A DNA stretch of 64,000 nt from Anaeromyxobacter sp. Fw109-5. Lineage in GTDB: Bacteria; Myxococcota; Myxococcia; Myxococcales; Anaeromyxobacteraceae. The stretch lies in assembly GCF_000017505.1 (NCBI RefSeq), contig NC_009675.1, positions 1,860,001 to 1,924,000 on the forward strand, in the 5' to 3' direction. Position 1 is the stretch's first letter. Each line of letters begins with the position of its first letter. The notes under the pieces were generated by a model. The model was not told the DNA's origin and ran no database searches. It worked only from the letters and a program-made list of their open reading frames with translations. The translations under genes and the position numbers were made by a program. This document shows, piece by piece, positions 15,693 through 24,460 of this stretch.

Positions 15693-16082
15693 TCAGAACG
15701 GGAACGTTCCCGTGCGCTGGTAGACGCTGAAGCCGTTCGCCCACAGGACGCTCTTCGCGTAGGCGCCCTCGAGCGTGGGCATCCCGCCGCCCTCGTCGGA
15801 GGAGAGGCAGATGCGGGCGTGCGGGAACAGGTGGCAGGCGTGCGGATCGTGGCGGGACACGTCTGGATTCGCGACGGCGACCTGGTAGGCGGCGCCGTCG
15901 AACCAGAGGAAGAGCTGGAGCCGATCGCCCGCCTCGGTGATGACCGGGTACAGCCAGCCGCGCACGCCGTCCACGACGATCGCCCGCGTGGCCGAGGGGA
16001 GGCTCTGCTCGACGGCGGCGCGGTCGCGGAGCGCGTCGTGCACCGGCCCCGCGCCGAGCTCGCCGCCGAACAGCCGCCTCAT
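15693..16082 (-). CDS. E2-like ubiquitin-conjugating-fold protein (predicted)
   Basis: 129 residues from ATG 16082, which has GGGAGG six bases upstream; a TTG at 16103 would add only Arg-rich residues. The segment HDPHACHLFPHARICLSSD (about 79-96) resembles the E2 active-site region, where His residues precede G/R-ICL and the Cys forms the thioester (here Cys92). Next comes LEGAYAKSVLWANGFSVY, like the Trp-containing helix after the Cys in bacterial E2-like families. The preceding strands (LQLFLWFDGAAYQVAVANP) fit the E2 sheet. It is the first gene of the cassette with the 63-residue protein and the JAB-E1 fusion, which supports the call. Fold search not done. Confidence 0.72.
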   Translation of the reverse strand: MRRLFGGELGAGPVHDALRDRAAVEQSLPSATRAIVVDGVRGWLYPVITEAGDRLQLFLWFDGAAYQVAVANPDVSRHDPHACHLFPHARICLSSDEGGGMPTLEGAYAKSVLWANGFSVYQRTGTFPF

Positions 16083-16282
16083 CCCCCGCCTCCCGCGCGC
16101 CAACGCGCGCTTGCCCCGAGATCGAACCGTAATGGCGCCGAGCGCGCGCGGCAGCCTGTCGCGGCCACCGTCATCGCGGTGCGAGCGACAACCGCGGGGC
16201 GGTGCGCCAGCAGGGTCGTGCTCGGAAGCGCTGGGATCCCGGGGACTTGGCGCTGGCCAGGACCTTGCTCTCAGGTCGCCGC

Positions 16283-17869
16283 ATGAGCGAGCTCATCGAG
16301 ACCGGCGCACCGCCCCGGAAGGACCTTCTCAAGCACCTCATCCTCCAGCTCCATGGCGGCGTCGCCCCCGACGCGGTCCAGCGGCAGCTCGTTCGCCTGC
16401 TGGGGCAGGTTCCGTACGGGCTCGTGGTGGAGGTGGAGCAGGAGCTTCTGGCGGACGGCATGCCCGCGGCGGAGGTGACGCGACTCTGCCACCTCCACTC
16501 GGCGGCGCTGCAGGGCGCGATCGACCTCTCGGGAGTGCGCACGCCGCCCGCGGGTCACCCGGCCCGCGTCTTCTCCGAGGAGAACGCCGCGCTCGCCAAG
16601 CAGGTCCAGGCGCTCGAGCACGCCGCCGACGCGCTCGATGCGGTCGTGTCGGAGGGCGGCGCGGGCGTGCACCTCCTGCAGGCGCGCGTTCGCGTCAACG
16701 CGCTCACCGACGTCGAGAAGCACTACCTCCGCAAGGAGCACCTGCTCTTCCCGTTCCTCGAGCGGCACGGCATCACCGGCCCGCCGCAGGTGATGTGGGG
16801 CAAGCACGACCAGACTCGCGCGCTGCTGCGCGCGGCGCACGCGGCGCTCGCGTCCGCCGCCGGCGATCCCGCCGCGGCGCGAGCGCTCTCGGACGGCGCG
16901 CTGCGGCCGCTGGCGAGCGCGATCCGCGACATGGTGGACAAGGAGGAGAACATCCTCTTGCCCATGGCGCTCGACGTGCTCGACGAGCGCGAGTGGTGGG
17001 AGATCGCGCGGCAGAGCGACGAGATCGGCTACTGCCTCGTCGAGCCCGAGGCGAGCTGGCGCCCCGACTCCGTGGACGCGACCGAGGCCGCCGCGCCGGC
17101 CGCGCGCGTGAAGCTCCCCACCGGCAGCCTCGCGCCCGCGGAGCTCGAGGCCATCCTCGGCGCCCTGCCGCTCGACGCCACGTTCGTGGACGCCGAGGAC
17201 CGCGTCCGCTGGTTCAGCCACGGCAAGGAGCGCGTGTTCTCGCGCAGCCGCGCCGTGATCGGCCGCAAGGTGCAGTTCTGCCACCCGCCGTCTTCCGTCG
17301 GCACGGTCGAGACGATCCTCGCGGGCTTCCGGGCGGGGACCCAGGACCGCGCGTCGTTCTGGATCCAGCTGCGCGGGCGCTTCGTCCACATCGAGTACCG
17401 CGCCCTGCGGGACGTCTCCGGAGCATATCTCGGCTGCCTCGAGGTCACGCAGGACCTCACCGAGAAGCGCGCGCTCGCCGGCGAGCAACGGCTCCTCTCG
17501 TGGGAGGCCACCGCGCAGCAGGCCAGCGCGCCGGTGCAGGCGTGCCCGGCGCACCCAGGGGCCCCGTCCGCCGCCGCGCCGCACCCGGCACGGGCCGAAT
17601 CGGCGGCCGCGAGGCCTGCCTGGCTCGAGGGCGCACGCGTCTCCAGGTCGCTCGACGCGCGCCCGCTCCTCGCCGCCGGCGCGCACCCGGTGCAGGAGGT
17701 GATGCAGGAGCTCGCCACGCTCGCCCCGGGCGCCGTCTTCGAGCTCGTCGCTCCGTTCGTGCCCGGCCCGCTCCTCGAGCGGGCGCGCGCCGCCGGCTGC
17801 CTCGCGCACTCGGAGCAGGAGGCGCCGGGGCTGGTGAGGACGTGGTTCACGCGGGGTGGGGCGGCGTAA
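16283..17869 (+). CDS. DUF438-hemerythrin-PAS-DUF2249 multidomain protein
   Basis: 528 residues from ATG 16283. Order of parts: DUF438 (about 10-75, KDLLKHLILQLHGG); hemerythrin-like di-iron bundle (about 95-250, with KEHLLFPFLERHG, WGKHDQTRALL and DKEENILLPM supplying His/Glu ligands); PAS domain (about 285-390, ATFVDAEDRVRWFSHGK); Ala/Pro linker; DUF2249 (about 445-520, SLDARPLL). It probably senses or binds oxygen or nitric oxide in the cytosol. It is divergent from the E2-like gene. A hexamer array begins one base after its TAA stop. Confidence 0.86.
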   Translation: MSELIETGAPPRKDLLKHLILQLHGGVAPDAVQRQLVRLLGQVPYGLVVEVEQELLADGMPAAEVTRLCHLHSAALQGAIDLSGVRTPPAGHPARVFSEENAALAKQVQALEHAADALDAVVSEGGAGVHLLQARVRVNALTDVEKHYLRKEHLLFPFLERHGITGPPQVMWGKHDQTRALLRAAHAALASAAGDPAAARALSDGALRPLASAIRDMVDKEENILLPMALDVLDEREWWEIARQSDEIGYCLVEPEASWRPDSVDATEAAAPAARVKLPTGSLAPAELEAILGALPLDATFVDAEDRVRWFSHGKERVFSRSRAVIGRKVQFCHPPSSVGTVETILAGFRAGTQDRASFWIQLRGRFVHIEYRALRDVSGAYLGCLEVTQDLTEKRALAGEQRLLSWEATAQQASAPVQACPAHPGAPSAAAPHPARAESAAARPAWLEGARVSRSLDARPLLAAGAHPVQEVMQELATLAPGAVFELVAPFVPGPLLERARAAGCLAHSEQEAPGLVRTWFTRGGAA

Positions 17870-17870
17870 G

Positions 17871-17988
17871 GGACCCCGAGCCCGACCCCGACCTCGACCC
17901 CGACCCCGACCGCGACCTCGACCCCGACCCCGACCGCGACCTCGACCGCGACCTCGACCCCGACCGCGACCTCGACCTCGACCTCGAG
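17871..17988. repeat. GTCGNG-type array 3 (opposite orientation)
   Basis: About 19 hexamers of GACCTC, GACCCC and GACCGC type, i.e. the complement of the other arrays. It begins directly after the TAA stop (17867-17869) and ends about 40 bp before the stop of the minus-strand lipoprotein gene, thus filling most of the convergent gap. Confidence 0.95.
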
Positions 17989-18028
17989 CCCACCGCGACT
18001 CTCATCCGGGTTGCCGCGGAGCCCGCTC

Positions 18029-18508
18029 CTACCTCCTCTCGAGCCCCCGCGGCGTCTGCACGACCTCTTCCCCCACCTGGAAGGTGAGGGGCGGACCGGA
18101 CGCGAAGGTCTCGCTGCCGCCGTCCTCGAAGCGGACGAAGATCTCGTAGGTCCGCTGCTCGGCACCGCCCTGGCTCGCGGCCGCGCCCACCACCGCGCCG
18201 CCGATCGCGCCGGCCACGGCGCCCGCCCCGCTGCCGTGGTGGTGGACCCGGCCGTAGCGGTCGTAGTGCGCCCGGCCGCCGATCGCGCTGCCGAGGAGCC
18301 CGCCCACGACCGCCCCCGCGACGGCGCCCGCGCCCGGGTTTCCCTGCTGGCGCGTGACGGTCTCGCGGATGGAGGCGACGTAGCCGACGCGCGCCCACTC
18401 TGGCGAGGAGCCCTCGCCCCACGTGGTCGAGGTGGTGGTCGTCGTCGCGCACGCTGTCGACAGGAAGGCGGCCAGGGTGGCGAGCGAGGCGAGGCGGCCG
18501 GGCTTCAT
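18029..18508 (-). CDS. Glycine-zipper lipoprotein
   Basis: 159 residues. Signal peptide with lipobox LSTAC followed by a Thr-rich stretch. Two glycine-zipper blocks (AGAVAGAVVGGLLGSAIGG and AGAVAGAIGGAVVGAA) are separated by a His/Tyr/Arg-rich turn. The C-terminal part (TYEIFVRFEDGGSETF, then FQVGEEVVQ) is like the end domain of SlyB/OmpA-associated 17-kDa proteins. Probably an outer-membrane lipoprotein with an envelope-integrity role. ATG 18508 has GGAGG upstream. Upstream 18509-18777 is non-coding and shared with the divergent kinase gene. Confidence 0.82.
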   Translation of the reverse strand: MKPGRLASLATLAAFLSTACATTTTTSTTWGEGSSPEWARVGYVASIRETVTRQQGNPGAGAVAGAVVGGLLGSAIGGRAHYDRYGRVHHHGSGAGAVAGAIGGAVVGAAASQGGAEQRTYEIFVRFEDGGSETFASGPPLTFQVGEEVVQTPRGLERR

Positions 18509-18777
18509 GGAGCACCTCCGAGCGGTCGTCCGGGGGAAGGGTTGGCGGACGACCGTTCGTAGTGCACACCGCGGACCAGCGGTCACAGCTCCAGAACCGG
18601 CCTGATCCGGAGAGATTGCGGGAGCCAGGAGGGGGCGACGGCGTGACGCCACCGCACACGTGGCGCGCGCCGGAGTCGGGTGGGGCGTTCTCCCACGGTC
18701 CCGGGTTCCGCCTGGCATGCGCGACGCCGCGGCGCCCCTCCCGAGGGTTGGAGGGTCCGCCTGACCGCTGATAAGCA

Positions 18778-21045
18778 ATGCGCGCGACGTCGACGATGTC
18801 CGCCCCCGCCCATTGGCCGCGAAGGCCTATCGCGCTGCGGCGGCTCCTCGTTGCGCTCGCCCTCGGCTCGCTCCTCCCGATCGGCGGCTTCGCGGCCATC
18901 GTCGTCTGGCGCCTCACCGGGGAGGAGCGCGCCAGCATCGAGCGGCGGCTGATCCACGCCGCCCGGCTGCTGGCGGGCGACGTCGACCGCGAGATGATTG
19001 CCACGTTCCGGACGCTGCGCGCCCTCGCCGAGTCGGACCGGCTGGACGCCGGGGCGCTGGGCGCCTTCGACGGCGACGCGCGGCGCGTGCTCGCGACGCA
19101 GCCGTCCTGGCGCGCCGTGCTGCTCAGCACGCCGGACGGCGTTCACCTGCTCAACACGCTGCACCCGCCGGGCGCCGAGCCCGAGCACACGTTCGATCGC
19201 GCGAGCCTCGCCCGCGTCGTGGAGACCCGCGCGCCGGCGGTGGGCGACCTCGCGAGGCGTCCGGAGGGCTGGTCCGTCGCGCTGCGCGTCCCGGTGATCC
19301 GCGACGGCCAGGTGAAGTACGTGCTGACCGCGCTCATGTCCCCGGCGGCCTTCGCCGACCTCGCCGGCCGGGCCCAGCGGCCCGAGGAGGAGTGGACGCG
19401 CGTCATCACCGACTCCGCCGGCGTGGTCGTGGCGCGGACGCGCGACCCCGAGCGGTTCGTCGGGGTGAGCGCCACCGCCACGTACCAGGAGCGCACGCGC
19501 GGCGCGGCGGAGGGCGTGTACCGGGACACGACGCTGGACGGCGCGGAGGTGTACCTGGCGTTCGCCCGCGCCGCGGTCTCGGGCTGGACCGCGGGCATCG
19601 CGGTGCCGAGCCACCTCATCGAGGGTCCGACGCGGCACTCCTCGCTCGCCATCATGGCGGCAGGCCTCGCGCTCCTCGTGCTCAGCGTCGGCGGCGCGAT
19701 CGTCATGTCCCGCCGGCTGTCGGCCGGCATCGCCTTGGCCGCCACGGCCGCCGAGACGCTCGCCCGGGGCGGTCGGCCGCGGCCGGCGCCCTCCCGGGTC
19801 GCGGAGCTCGAGCGCCTGGGCGAGGCGCTCGAGCGATCCGCGGCGCTCCTCCGCTCGCGCGAGGCGGAGCGCGACGAGCACCTCGCGCGCGCCGAGGCCG
19901 CGCGGGCCCAGGCCGAGACCGCCAGCCGCACGAAGGACGAGTTCCTCGCCATGCTCGGGCACGAGCTCCGCAACCCGCTCTCGCCGATCGTGACCGCCCT
20001 CCAGCTCATCAAGCTGCGGGGGGACGGCCAGCCGCGGGAGTACTCGATCATCGAGCGGCAGGTGAGCCACATGTCGCGGCTGGTCGAGGACCTGCTCGAC
20101 GTCTCGCGCATCACGCGCGGCAAGATCGTGCTCCAGCCGGAGCTGCTCGAGCTCTCCTCGGTGGTGGCGAAGGCGCTCGAGATGGCGGGGCCGCTGCTCG
20201 AGGCGCGCGCGCACCGGCTCGCCGTCGACGTCCCCGCCGAAGGGCTCCCCGTCCGCGGCGATCCCGTGCGCCTCGCGCAGATCGTCGCGAACCTGCTCAC
20301 GAACGCAGCGAAGTACACCCCGCCCGGCGGACATGTCGAGGTGTGGGCGGGGCGCCACGGCGCCGAGATCTCGCTGACCGTGAGCGACGACGGCCAGGGG
20401 CTCTCGCCGGAGCTGCTCCCGCGCCTGTTCGATCTGTTCGTCCAGGGGCCGCGTGCCCCCGATCGCCACGAGGGGGGCCTCGGGCTCGGCCTCGCGGTGG
20501 TGAAGAGCCTGGTGACGGCTCACGGCGGCACGGTCGAGGCGCAAAGCGCGGGGCTCGGGCGAGGCAGCACCTTCACCGTCCGGCTGCCCGCGGCGGCTGC
20601 CGAGGCCGCCCCGCCGGCGCTCGGGCCGCGGCCGGGGGCCCTCCGCCGCGCCGCCCGGCCGCTGCGGGTGCTCGTGGTGGACGACAACGCCGACGCCGCC
20701 GAGCTGCTCGCGGCGGTGCTCTCGGCGGCCGGGCACGCGGTGCGGGCGGCGCACGACGGCGTCGGCGCGCTCGCCGCGCTCGACCAGTTCACCCCCGAGG
20801 TCGCGGTCCTCGACATCGGCCTGCCGGTGATGGACGGGCACGAGCTCGCCGCGCGCATCCGCGACCGGATGGGCGCGGCTCCGCCCGCGTTCATCGCGCT
20901 GACGGGGTACGGACAGGCGACCGATCTCGCGCGCAGCCGCGCGGCCGGATTCGAGCACCACCTCGTGAAGCCCGTCGACGCCGACGCGCTGCTCGCCGTG
21001 CTGGAGGCGCTCGCGGCGGACCGTTCGGCGCCGCGCGCCAGCTAG
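18778..21045 (+). CDS. Hybrid sensor histidine kinase/response regulator
   Basis: 755 residues (ATG 18778; Met7 is an alternative start). Membrane helix about 22-46, an extracytoplasmic Cache-like sensor to about 280, second helix about 288-310, HAMP-like linker and coiled coil, HisKA with phospho-acceptor His in MLGHELRNPL (about His395), HATPase with NLLTNAAKYT, DDGQGLSPE and GGLGLGLAVVKSL, then a receiver domain with VVDDN, phospho-acceptor Asp in VLDIGLPVMDG (about Asp679) and LVKPVDADAL. The ligand is unknown. No output regulator is adjacent. Its TAG stop overlaps the stop of the convergent PAP2 gene. Confidence 0.93.
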   Translation: MRATSTMSAPAHWPRRPIALRRLLVALALGSLLPIGGFAAIVVWRLTGEERASIERRLIHAARLLAGDVDREMIATFRTLRALAESDRLDAGALGAFDGDARRVLATQPSWRAVLLSTPDGVHLLNTLHPPGAEPEHTFDRASLARVVETRAPAVGDLARRPEGWSVALRVPVIRDGQVKYVLTALMSPAAFADLAGRAQRPEEEWTRVITDSAGVVVARTRDPERFVGVSATATYQERTRGAAEGVYRDTTLDGAEVYLAFARAAVSGWTAGIAVPSHLIEGPTRHSSLAIMAAGLALLVLSVGGAIVMSRRLSAGIALAATAAETLARGGRPRPAPSRVAELERLGEALERSAALLRSREAERDEHLARAEAARAQAETASRTKDEFLAMLGHELRNPLSPIVTALQLIKLRGDGQPREYSIIERQVSHMSRLVEDLLDVSRITRGKIVLQPELLELSSVVAKALEMAGPLLEARAHRLAVDVPAEGLPVRGDPVRLAQIVANLLTNAAKYTPPGGHVEVWAGRHGAEISLTVSDDGQGLSPELLPRLFDLFVQGPRAPDRHEGGLGLGLAVVKSLVTAHGGTVEAQSAGLGRGSTFTVRLPAAAAEAAPPALGPRPGALRRAARPLRVLVVDDNADAAELLAAVLSAAGHAVRAAHDGVGALAALDQFTPEVAVLDIGLPVMDGHELAARIRDRMGAAPPAFIALTGYGQATDLARSRAAGFEHHLVKPVDADALLAVLEALAADRSAPRAS

Positions 21046-21776
21046 ACGCCGTCGGACCGGCCGCGGCGATCGAGGAGATCCACGGCGAGCCAGCACGCCA
21101 CCGCCCAGCTCGCGCCGACGGTCCAGCCGGCGAGGACGTCCGTGGGCCAGTGCACCCCGAGGTAGACGCGGCTCGCGCCGGCGAGCGCGGTGAAGAGCAG
21201 CGCCCACCCCAGCACGAACGCCTTCAGGCGCCGGCGAGGCAGCACCCGGGCCACGAGCGCCCCGAGGGTCAGGTACGCCACCGCGGACAGCATCGAGTGT
21301 CCGCTCGGGAAGCTCGCCGTGTAGACCGTGGTCTCGTGAGGCACGAGCGACGGGCGGGGCCGGTCGAAGCCGCGCTTCAGCGCGAGCGAGAGGAGCGCGC
21401 CCGAGACGACCGCGAAGACGAGCAGGGTCGCCGAGCGCCGCTGCCCCACGAGCCAGAGCGTGGCGGCGACCGCCGCCACGACGCAGCCGATCAGGGTGAC
21501 GCCGCCCAGGGCGGTGAGGTCGCGCGCCGTCTCCTCGACCCACGGGGGCCCGATGGGATCCGCCGGGTCGCCCGGGTTCCGCATCGCGAGGAGGATCGCC
21601 TCGTCGAGCGCGCGCGTCTCTTCCTCGCGCACGGCCTCGGCGATCTCGACGAAGGCGAAGAGGCCTCCTGCGAGGGCGGCGACGAGCCCGAGCGTGCGGA
21701 GCTCGCGGGCGGCGATCCAGCGGCGGACGGTCCCCGTCGCCGCGCCGAGCCGGGCGTACCATCGCGGGCCGTGCAT
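21042..21776 (-). CDS. PAP2-superfamily membrane phosphatase
   Basis: 244 residues with about six hydrophobic segments and the three acid-phosphatase motifs: KRGFDRPRP (C1), PSGHS (C2) and SRVYLGVHWPTDV (C3). Members dephosphorylate lipid phosphates such as undecaprenyl pyrophosphate or phosphatidic acid at the outer face of the membrane. ATG at 21776. Stop shared in a CTAG with the convergent kinase gene. The precise lipid cannot be inferred. Confidence 0.9.
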   Translation of the reverse strand: MHGPRWYARLGAATGTVRRWIAARELRTLGLVAALAGGLFAFVEIAEAVREEETRALDEAILLAMRNPGDPADPIGPPWVEETARDLTALGGVTLIGCVVAAVAATLWLVGQRRSATLLVFAVVSGALLSLALKRGFDRPRPSLVPHETTVYTASFPSGHSMLSAVAYLTLGALVARVLPRRRLKAFVLGWALLFTALAGASRVYLGVHWPTDVLAGWTVGASWAVACWLAVDLLDRRGRSDGV

Positions 21777-21833
21777 GGCGCCGGAGTCTATCCGGCGCGC
21801 GGGGCGCGGGCGCGGGAAGGGCGGGGCGGCGCG

Positions 21834-21935
21834 CTACTTGCGCGGGAAGTCGGGGGTGGGGCGGAGCGCGCTCCGCCGATCGGCCTCGAGGAGGCCGTTC
21901 CAGAGTCGCACCAGGAGCGAGGTGAGCTGCTTCAT
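21834..21935 (-). CDS. Possible 33-residue small protein
   Basis: An ATG at 21935 opens a short frame (MKQLTSLLVRLWNGLLEA, then a basic tail ending DFPRK and TAG). It lies in the 213-bp gap between the cupredoxin lipoprotein gene and the PAP2 gene. The Shine-Dalgarno is weak. The amphipathic start is plausible for a small protein but could be chance. Confidence 0.25.
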   Translation of the reverse strand: MKQLTSLLVRLWNGLLEADRRSALRPTPDFPRK

Positions 21936-21989
21936 GCCGGTGAAACCATCGGCGGGAGGCTGCCATTCCGGTGCCGGCGCGGTGGCTCG

Positions 21990-22496
21990 TCACTCCGTGT
22001 CGTACGGGCCCGGGGAGCCGCCCGGCGTCGACGGCGTCGCCGGCGTGCCGGAGGGGTTCGCGGGCGTGGCCACGATCGCGATCTCGCCGGTCGGGGTCAC
22101 CATCGTCTGCAGGTGGGACGAGCAGTAGTACGGGACGCTCGCGCCGACCGGCGCGTTCGCCGGGATCGTGAACGTCGTCACGCCGGTGAAGAGGCCGGTG
22201 TCGAACGAGACGCCGCTCGCCGCGCCCGGGCGGAACGTGCCGGGAGCGCCCTCGCTCGTCACCGAGTGCACCATGTCGTCGAGGTTCCGCACCGTCACGG
22301 TGCCGCCGGGGGTCACCTCGAGCCGAAGAGGGCTGAACGCGTTGCCCTGGATGGTGATGACGGACGAACCGCCCGGATTGGCGGCGGGCGTTCCGTCCGG
22401 CGTGCCGTCCGTGGACGTCCCCCCACCCCCGTACGACGACCCGCCCCCGCATGCCACCAGCGCCGCGATCAGCGGTCCCCACGTCGCCCCGCGCAT
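21990..22496 (-). CDS. Cupredoxin-like lipoprotein
   Basis: 168 residues. Lipobox LVAC with a Gly/Ser/Thr-rich linker, then a plastocyanin-like domain: VITIQGNAFSPLRLEVTPGGTV, His ligand in DDMVHSV, and YYCSSHLQTM, which supplies Cys, His and Met ligands of a type 1 copper site. The tail is Pro/Gly/Thr-rich. Likely a surface or periplasmic electron-transfer or copper-binding protein. ATG 22496 has GGGAGG upstream. Confidence 0.86.
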   Translation of the reverse strand: MRGATWGPLIAALVACGGGSSYGGGGTSTDGTPDGTPAANPGGSSVITIQGNAFSPLRLEVTPGGTVTVRNLDDMVHSVTSEGAPGTFRPGAASGVSFDTGLFTGVTTFTIPANAPVGASVPYYCSSHLQTMVTPTGEIAIVATPANPSGTPATPSTPGGSPGPYDTE

Positions 22497-22624
22497 ACCT
22501 GCGACCTCCCGACTTGCTTTGACGCCGGAGCGGTCGGCGGAGTGACGCCGAGCCCCCTCGGGGACGCTCAGTGGGCGGGTGGGAGGCAGGCGCTCTAGCG
22601 CCCGGGCGTGAGGCCCCTCCGGAC

Positions 22625-22733
22625 GGTCGCGGTCGAGGGTCGCGGTCGAGGGTCGCGGTCGAGGGTCGCGGTCGAGGGTCGCGGTCGAGGGTCGCGGTCG
22701 AGGGTCGCGGTCGAGGGTCGCGGTCGAGGGTCG
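22625..22733. repeat. Tandem array 4 with a 13-bp unit
   Basis: About eight copies of GTCGCGGTCGAGG, i.e. two GTCGNG hexamers plus one extra G, so this array alone changes reading frame from unit to unit. It ends on the base next to the TAG stop of the 3-hydroxybutyrate dehydrogenase gene (22734-22736). Confidence 0.95.
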
Positions 22734-23519
22734 CTACTGCGCGGTGTATCCGCCGTCGATCACCGCCGCCGCGCCGGTGATGCCGGCGGCGCCGTCGCCC
22801 GCGAGGAACAGCGCGTAGTCGGCGACCTCGCGCGCGGTGAGGAGCCGCCGGAGCGGGACGAGCGGGTAGATGACGTCCTCGAGGACGCGTTCGAGCGGGA
22901 CGTCGCGGGTGCGGGCGAGGTCCGCGAGCTGGTTGCGGACGAGGGGGGTGTCCACGTAGCCAGGGCAGAGCGCGTTCACGGTGATGCCGTGCGGCGCCCC
23001 CTCGAGCGCGGCGGCCCGCGTGAGCCCGATGAGCCCGTGCTTCGCGGCGTTGTAGCCCGACTTGCCGGCGAAGCCGACGAGGCCGTTGATGGAGGCGAGG
23101 TTGACGATGCGCCCGAAGCGCTGCTGCTTCATCACCGGGAACGCGTGCTTGATGGCCAGGAAGGGCGCGACGAGCATCACCCGCAGGAGGAGCTCGAACC
23201 GCTCGGTCGGGAACTCGTCGATGGGCGCGACGTGCTGGAGCCCCGCGTTGTTGACGAGGACGTCGAGGCGGCCGTCCTGGGCGACCACCTCGGCCAGCAC
23301 GGCCTCGATCTCCGCCTCGTGCGTGACGTCGCACGCCACCCCGCGCGCGCCGAGCCCCTCCCCCGAGAGGGCGGCGGCGGCGTGCGCGGCGGCGGGCCCG
23401 TCGAGGTCGGCCAGCGTCACGCGCGCCCCCGCCCGGGCGAGCTGCCCGGCGATCTCGAGGCCGATCCCGCTCGCGGCCCCCGTCACCACCGCGATGCGTC
23501 CCTGGATCTCCACGGTCAT
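22734..23519 (-). CDS. bdhA: 3-Hydroxybutyrate dehydrogenase (short-chain dehydrogenase)
   Basis: 261 residues. Cofactor motif TGAASGIG (about 14-21), NNAG (about 90-93), catalytic Ser in NLASINGLVGFAGKSGYNAAKHG with the Tyr-x3-Lys pair, and the long C-terminal segment (TPLVRNQLADLARTRDV) typical of 3-hydroxybutyrate dehydrogenase. The predicted reaction is (R)-3-hydroxybutyrate + NAD to acetoacetate. The start ATG overlaps the stop of the permease gene, so it is the last gene of a Liv-type importer operon. A 13-bp tandem array abuts its stop. Confidence 0.87.
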   Translation of the reverse strand: MTVEIQGRIAVVTGAASGIGLEIAGQLARAGARVTLADLDGPAAAHAAAALSGEGLGARGVACDVTHEAEIEAVLAEVVAQDGRLDVLVNNAGLQHVAPIDEFPTERFELLLRVMLVAPFLAIKHAFPVMKQQRFGRIVNLASINGLVGFAGKSGYNAAKHGLIGLTRAAALEGAPHGITVNALCPGYVDTPLVRNQLADLARTRDVPLERVLEDVIYPLVPLRRLLTAREVADYALFLAGDGAAGITGAAAVIDGGYTAQ

Positions 23520-24460
23520 GGCTTCCCTCCGATGAAGGACCGGCGCACGATCGCCCGCACCTCGCCGACGATGCCGCGGCGGAAGGCGAGGACGCACGCC
23601 ACGAACACGGCCCCGGTGATGACCGTGACCCAGGAGCCCATGTCCGCGAGGTAGTTCTCGAGCGTGAGGACGAGCAGCGCGCCGACGGAGGGGCCCATCA
23701 CCGTCCCCATGCCGCCGAGCAGCGTCATGAGCACGACCTCTCCGGAGCGGTGCCAGTGGACGTCCGAGAGGGACGCGAACTGGAGCACCACCGCCTTCAG
23801 CGACCCGGCGAGCCCCGAGAGCCCGGCCGAGAGCACGAACGCGAGCAGCTTGTAGCGAGGCACGTCGTAGCCCAGGGAGAGCGCGCGCGGCTCGTTCTCC
23901 CGGATCGCGCGCAGCACGTGCCCGAACGGTGAGTGAATGGCGCGCTGGACGAGCCAGAAGCCCGCCAGGAACGCGCCGAACACGAAGTAGTACATCGTGA
24001 GCGGCCGATCGAGCGCGATCAGGCCGAGCGCCCGGCCGCGCGGGATCCCCTGCAGCCCGTCCTCCCCGCCGGTCCACGGCAGCTGGACCACCAGGAAGTA
24101 GACGAGCTGGGCGAAGCCGAGCGTGATCATCGCGAAGTAGATCCCGGAGCGGCGGATCGCGAGCGCGCCGAACACGAGCCCGAGCAGCGTCGCGACCGCC
24201 GTCCCGGCGAGCACCCCCAGCTCCGTCGGCAACCCCCAGCTCCGCAGCGCGTACCCGGTGACGTACGCCGCGGAGCCGAGGAACGCCGCGTGGCCGAAGG
24301 AGAGCAGGCCCGCGTAGCCGAGCAGGAGGTTGAACGCGCTCGCGAACAGCGCCAGGCAGAGCACGTTCATCGCGAACACGGGGTACACGAGGTACGGCGC
24401 GACGAGCCCGAGGAGGACCAGGCCGGCCCAGGCCCACCGCCGCAGCGCGCGCCCGCTCAC
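23516..24460 (-). CDS. livM: Branched-chain-type ABC transporter permease (LivM family)
   Basis: 314 residues, about nine hydrophobic segments. LivM features include the N-terminal NVLCLALFASAFNLLLGYAGLLSFGHAAFLG block, the LVVQLPWTGGEDGLQGIPRG region and LGGMGTVMGPSVGA near the C terminus. The GTG start overlaps the livH stop (GTGA), and the stop overlaps the bdhA ATG. Confidence 0.92.
   Translation of the reverse strand: MSGRALRRWAWAGLVLLGLVAPYLVYPVFAMNVLCLALFASAFNLLLGYAGLLSFGHAAFLGSAAYVTGYALRSWGLPTELGVLAGTAVATLLGLVFGALAIRRSGIYFAMITLGFAQLVYFLVVQLPWTGGEDGLQGIPRGRALGLIALDRPLTMYYFVFGAFLAGFWLVQRAIHSPFGHVLRAIRENEPRALSLGYDVPRYKLLAFVLSAGLSGLAGSLKAVVLQFASLSDVHWHRSGEVVLMTLLGGMGTVMGPSVGALLVLTLENYLADMGSWVTVITGAVFVACVLAFRRGIVGEVRAIVRRSFIGGKP

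Noticed and set aside
18509-18777. A possible riboswitch in the gap upstream of the hybrid kinase, because of GGCGTGACGCC-like palindromic bases also seen near 22530
   Set aside because: No match to a riboswitch consensus I know (c-di-GMP, cobalamin, TPP, fluoride were considered). The similarity is short.
18583-23334. A 1583-residue minus-strand ORF
   Set aside because: It crosses the histidine kinase gene and several others antisense with Arg/Ala/Gly-rich, motif-free sequence. It is open only because of high GC.
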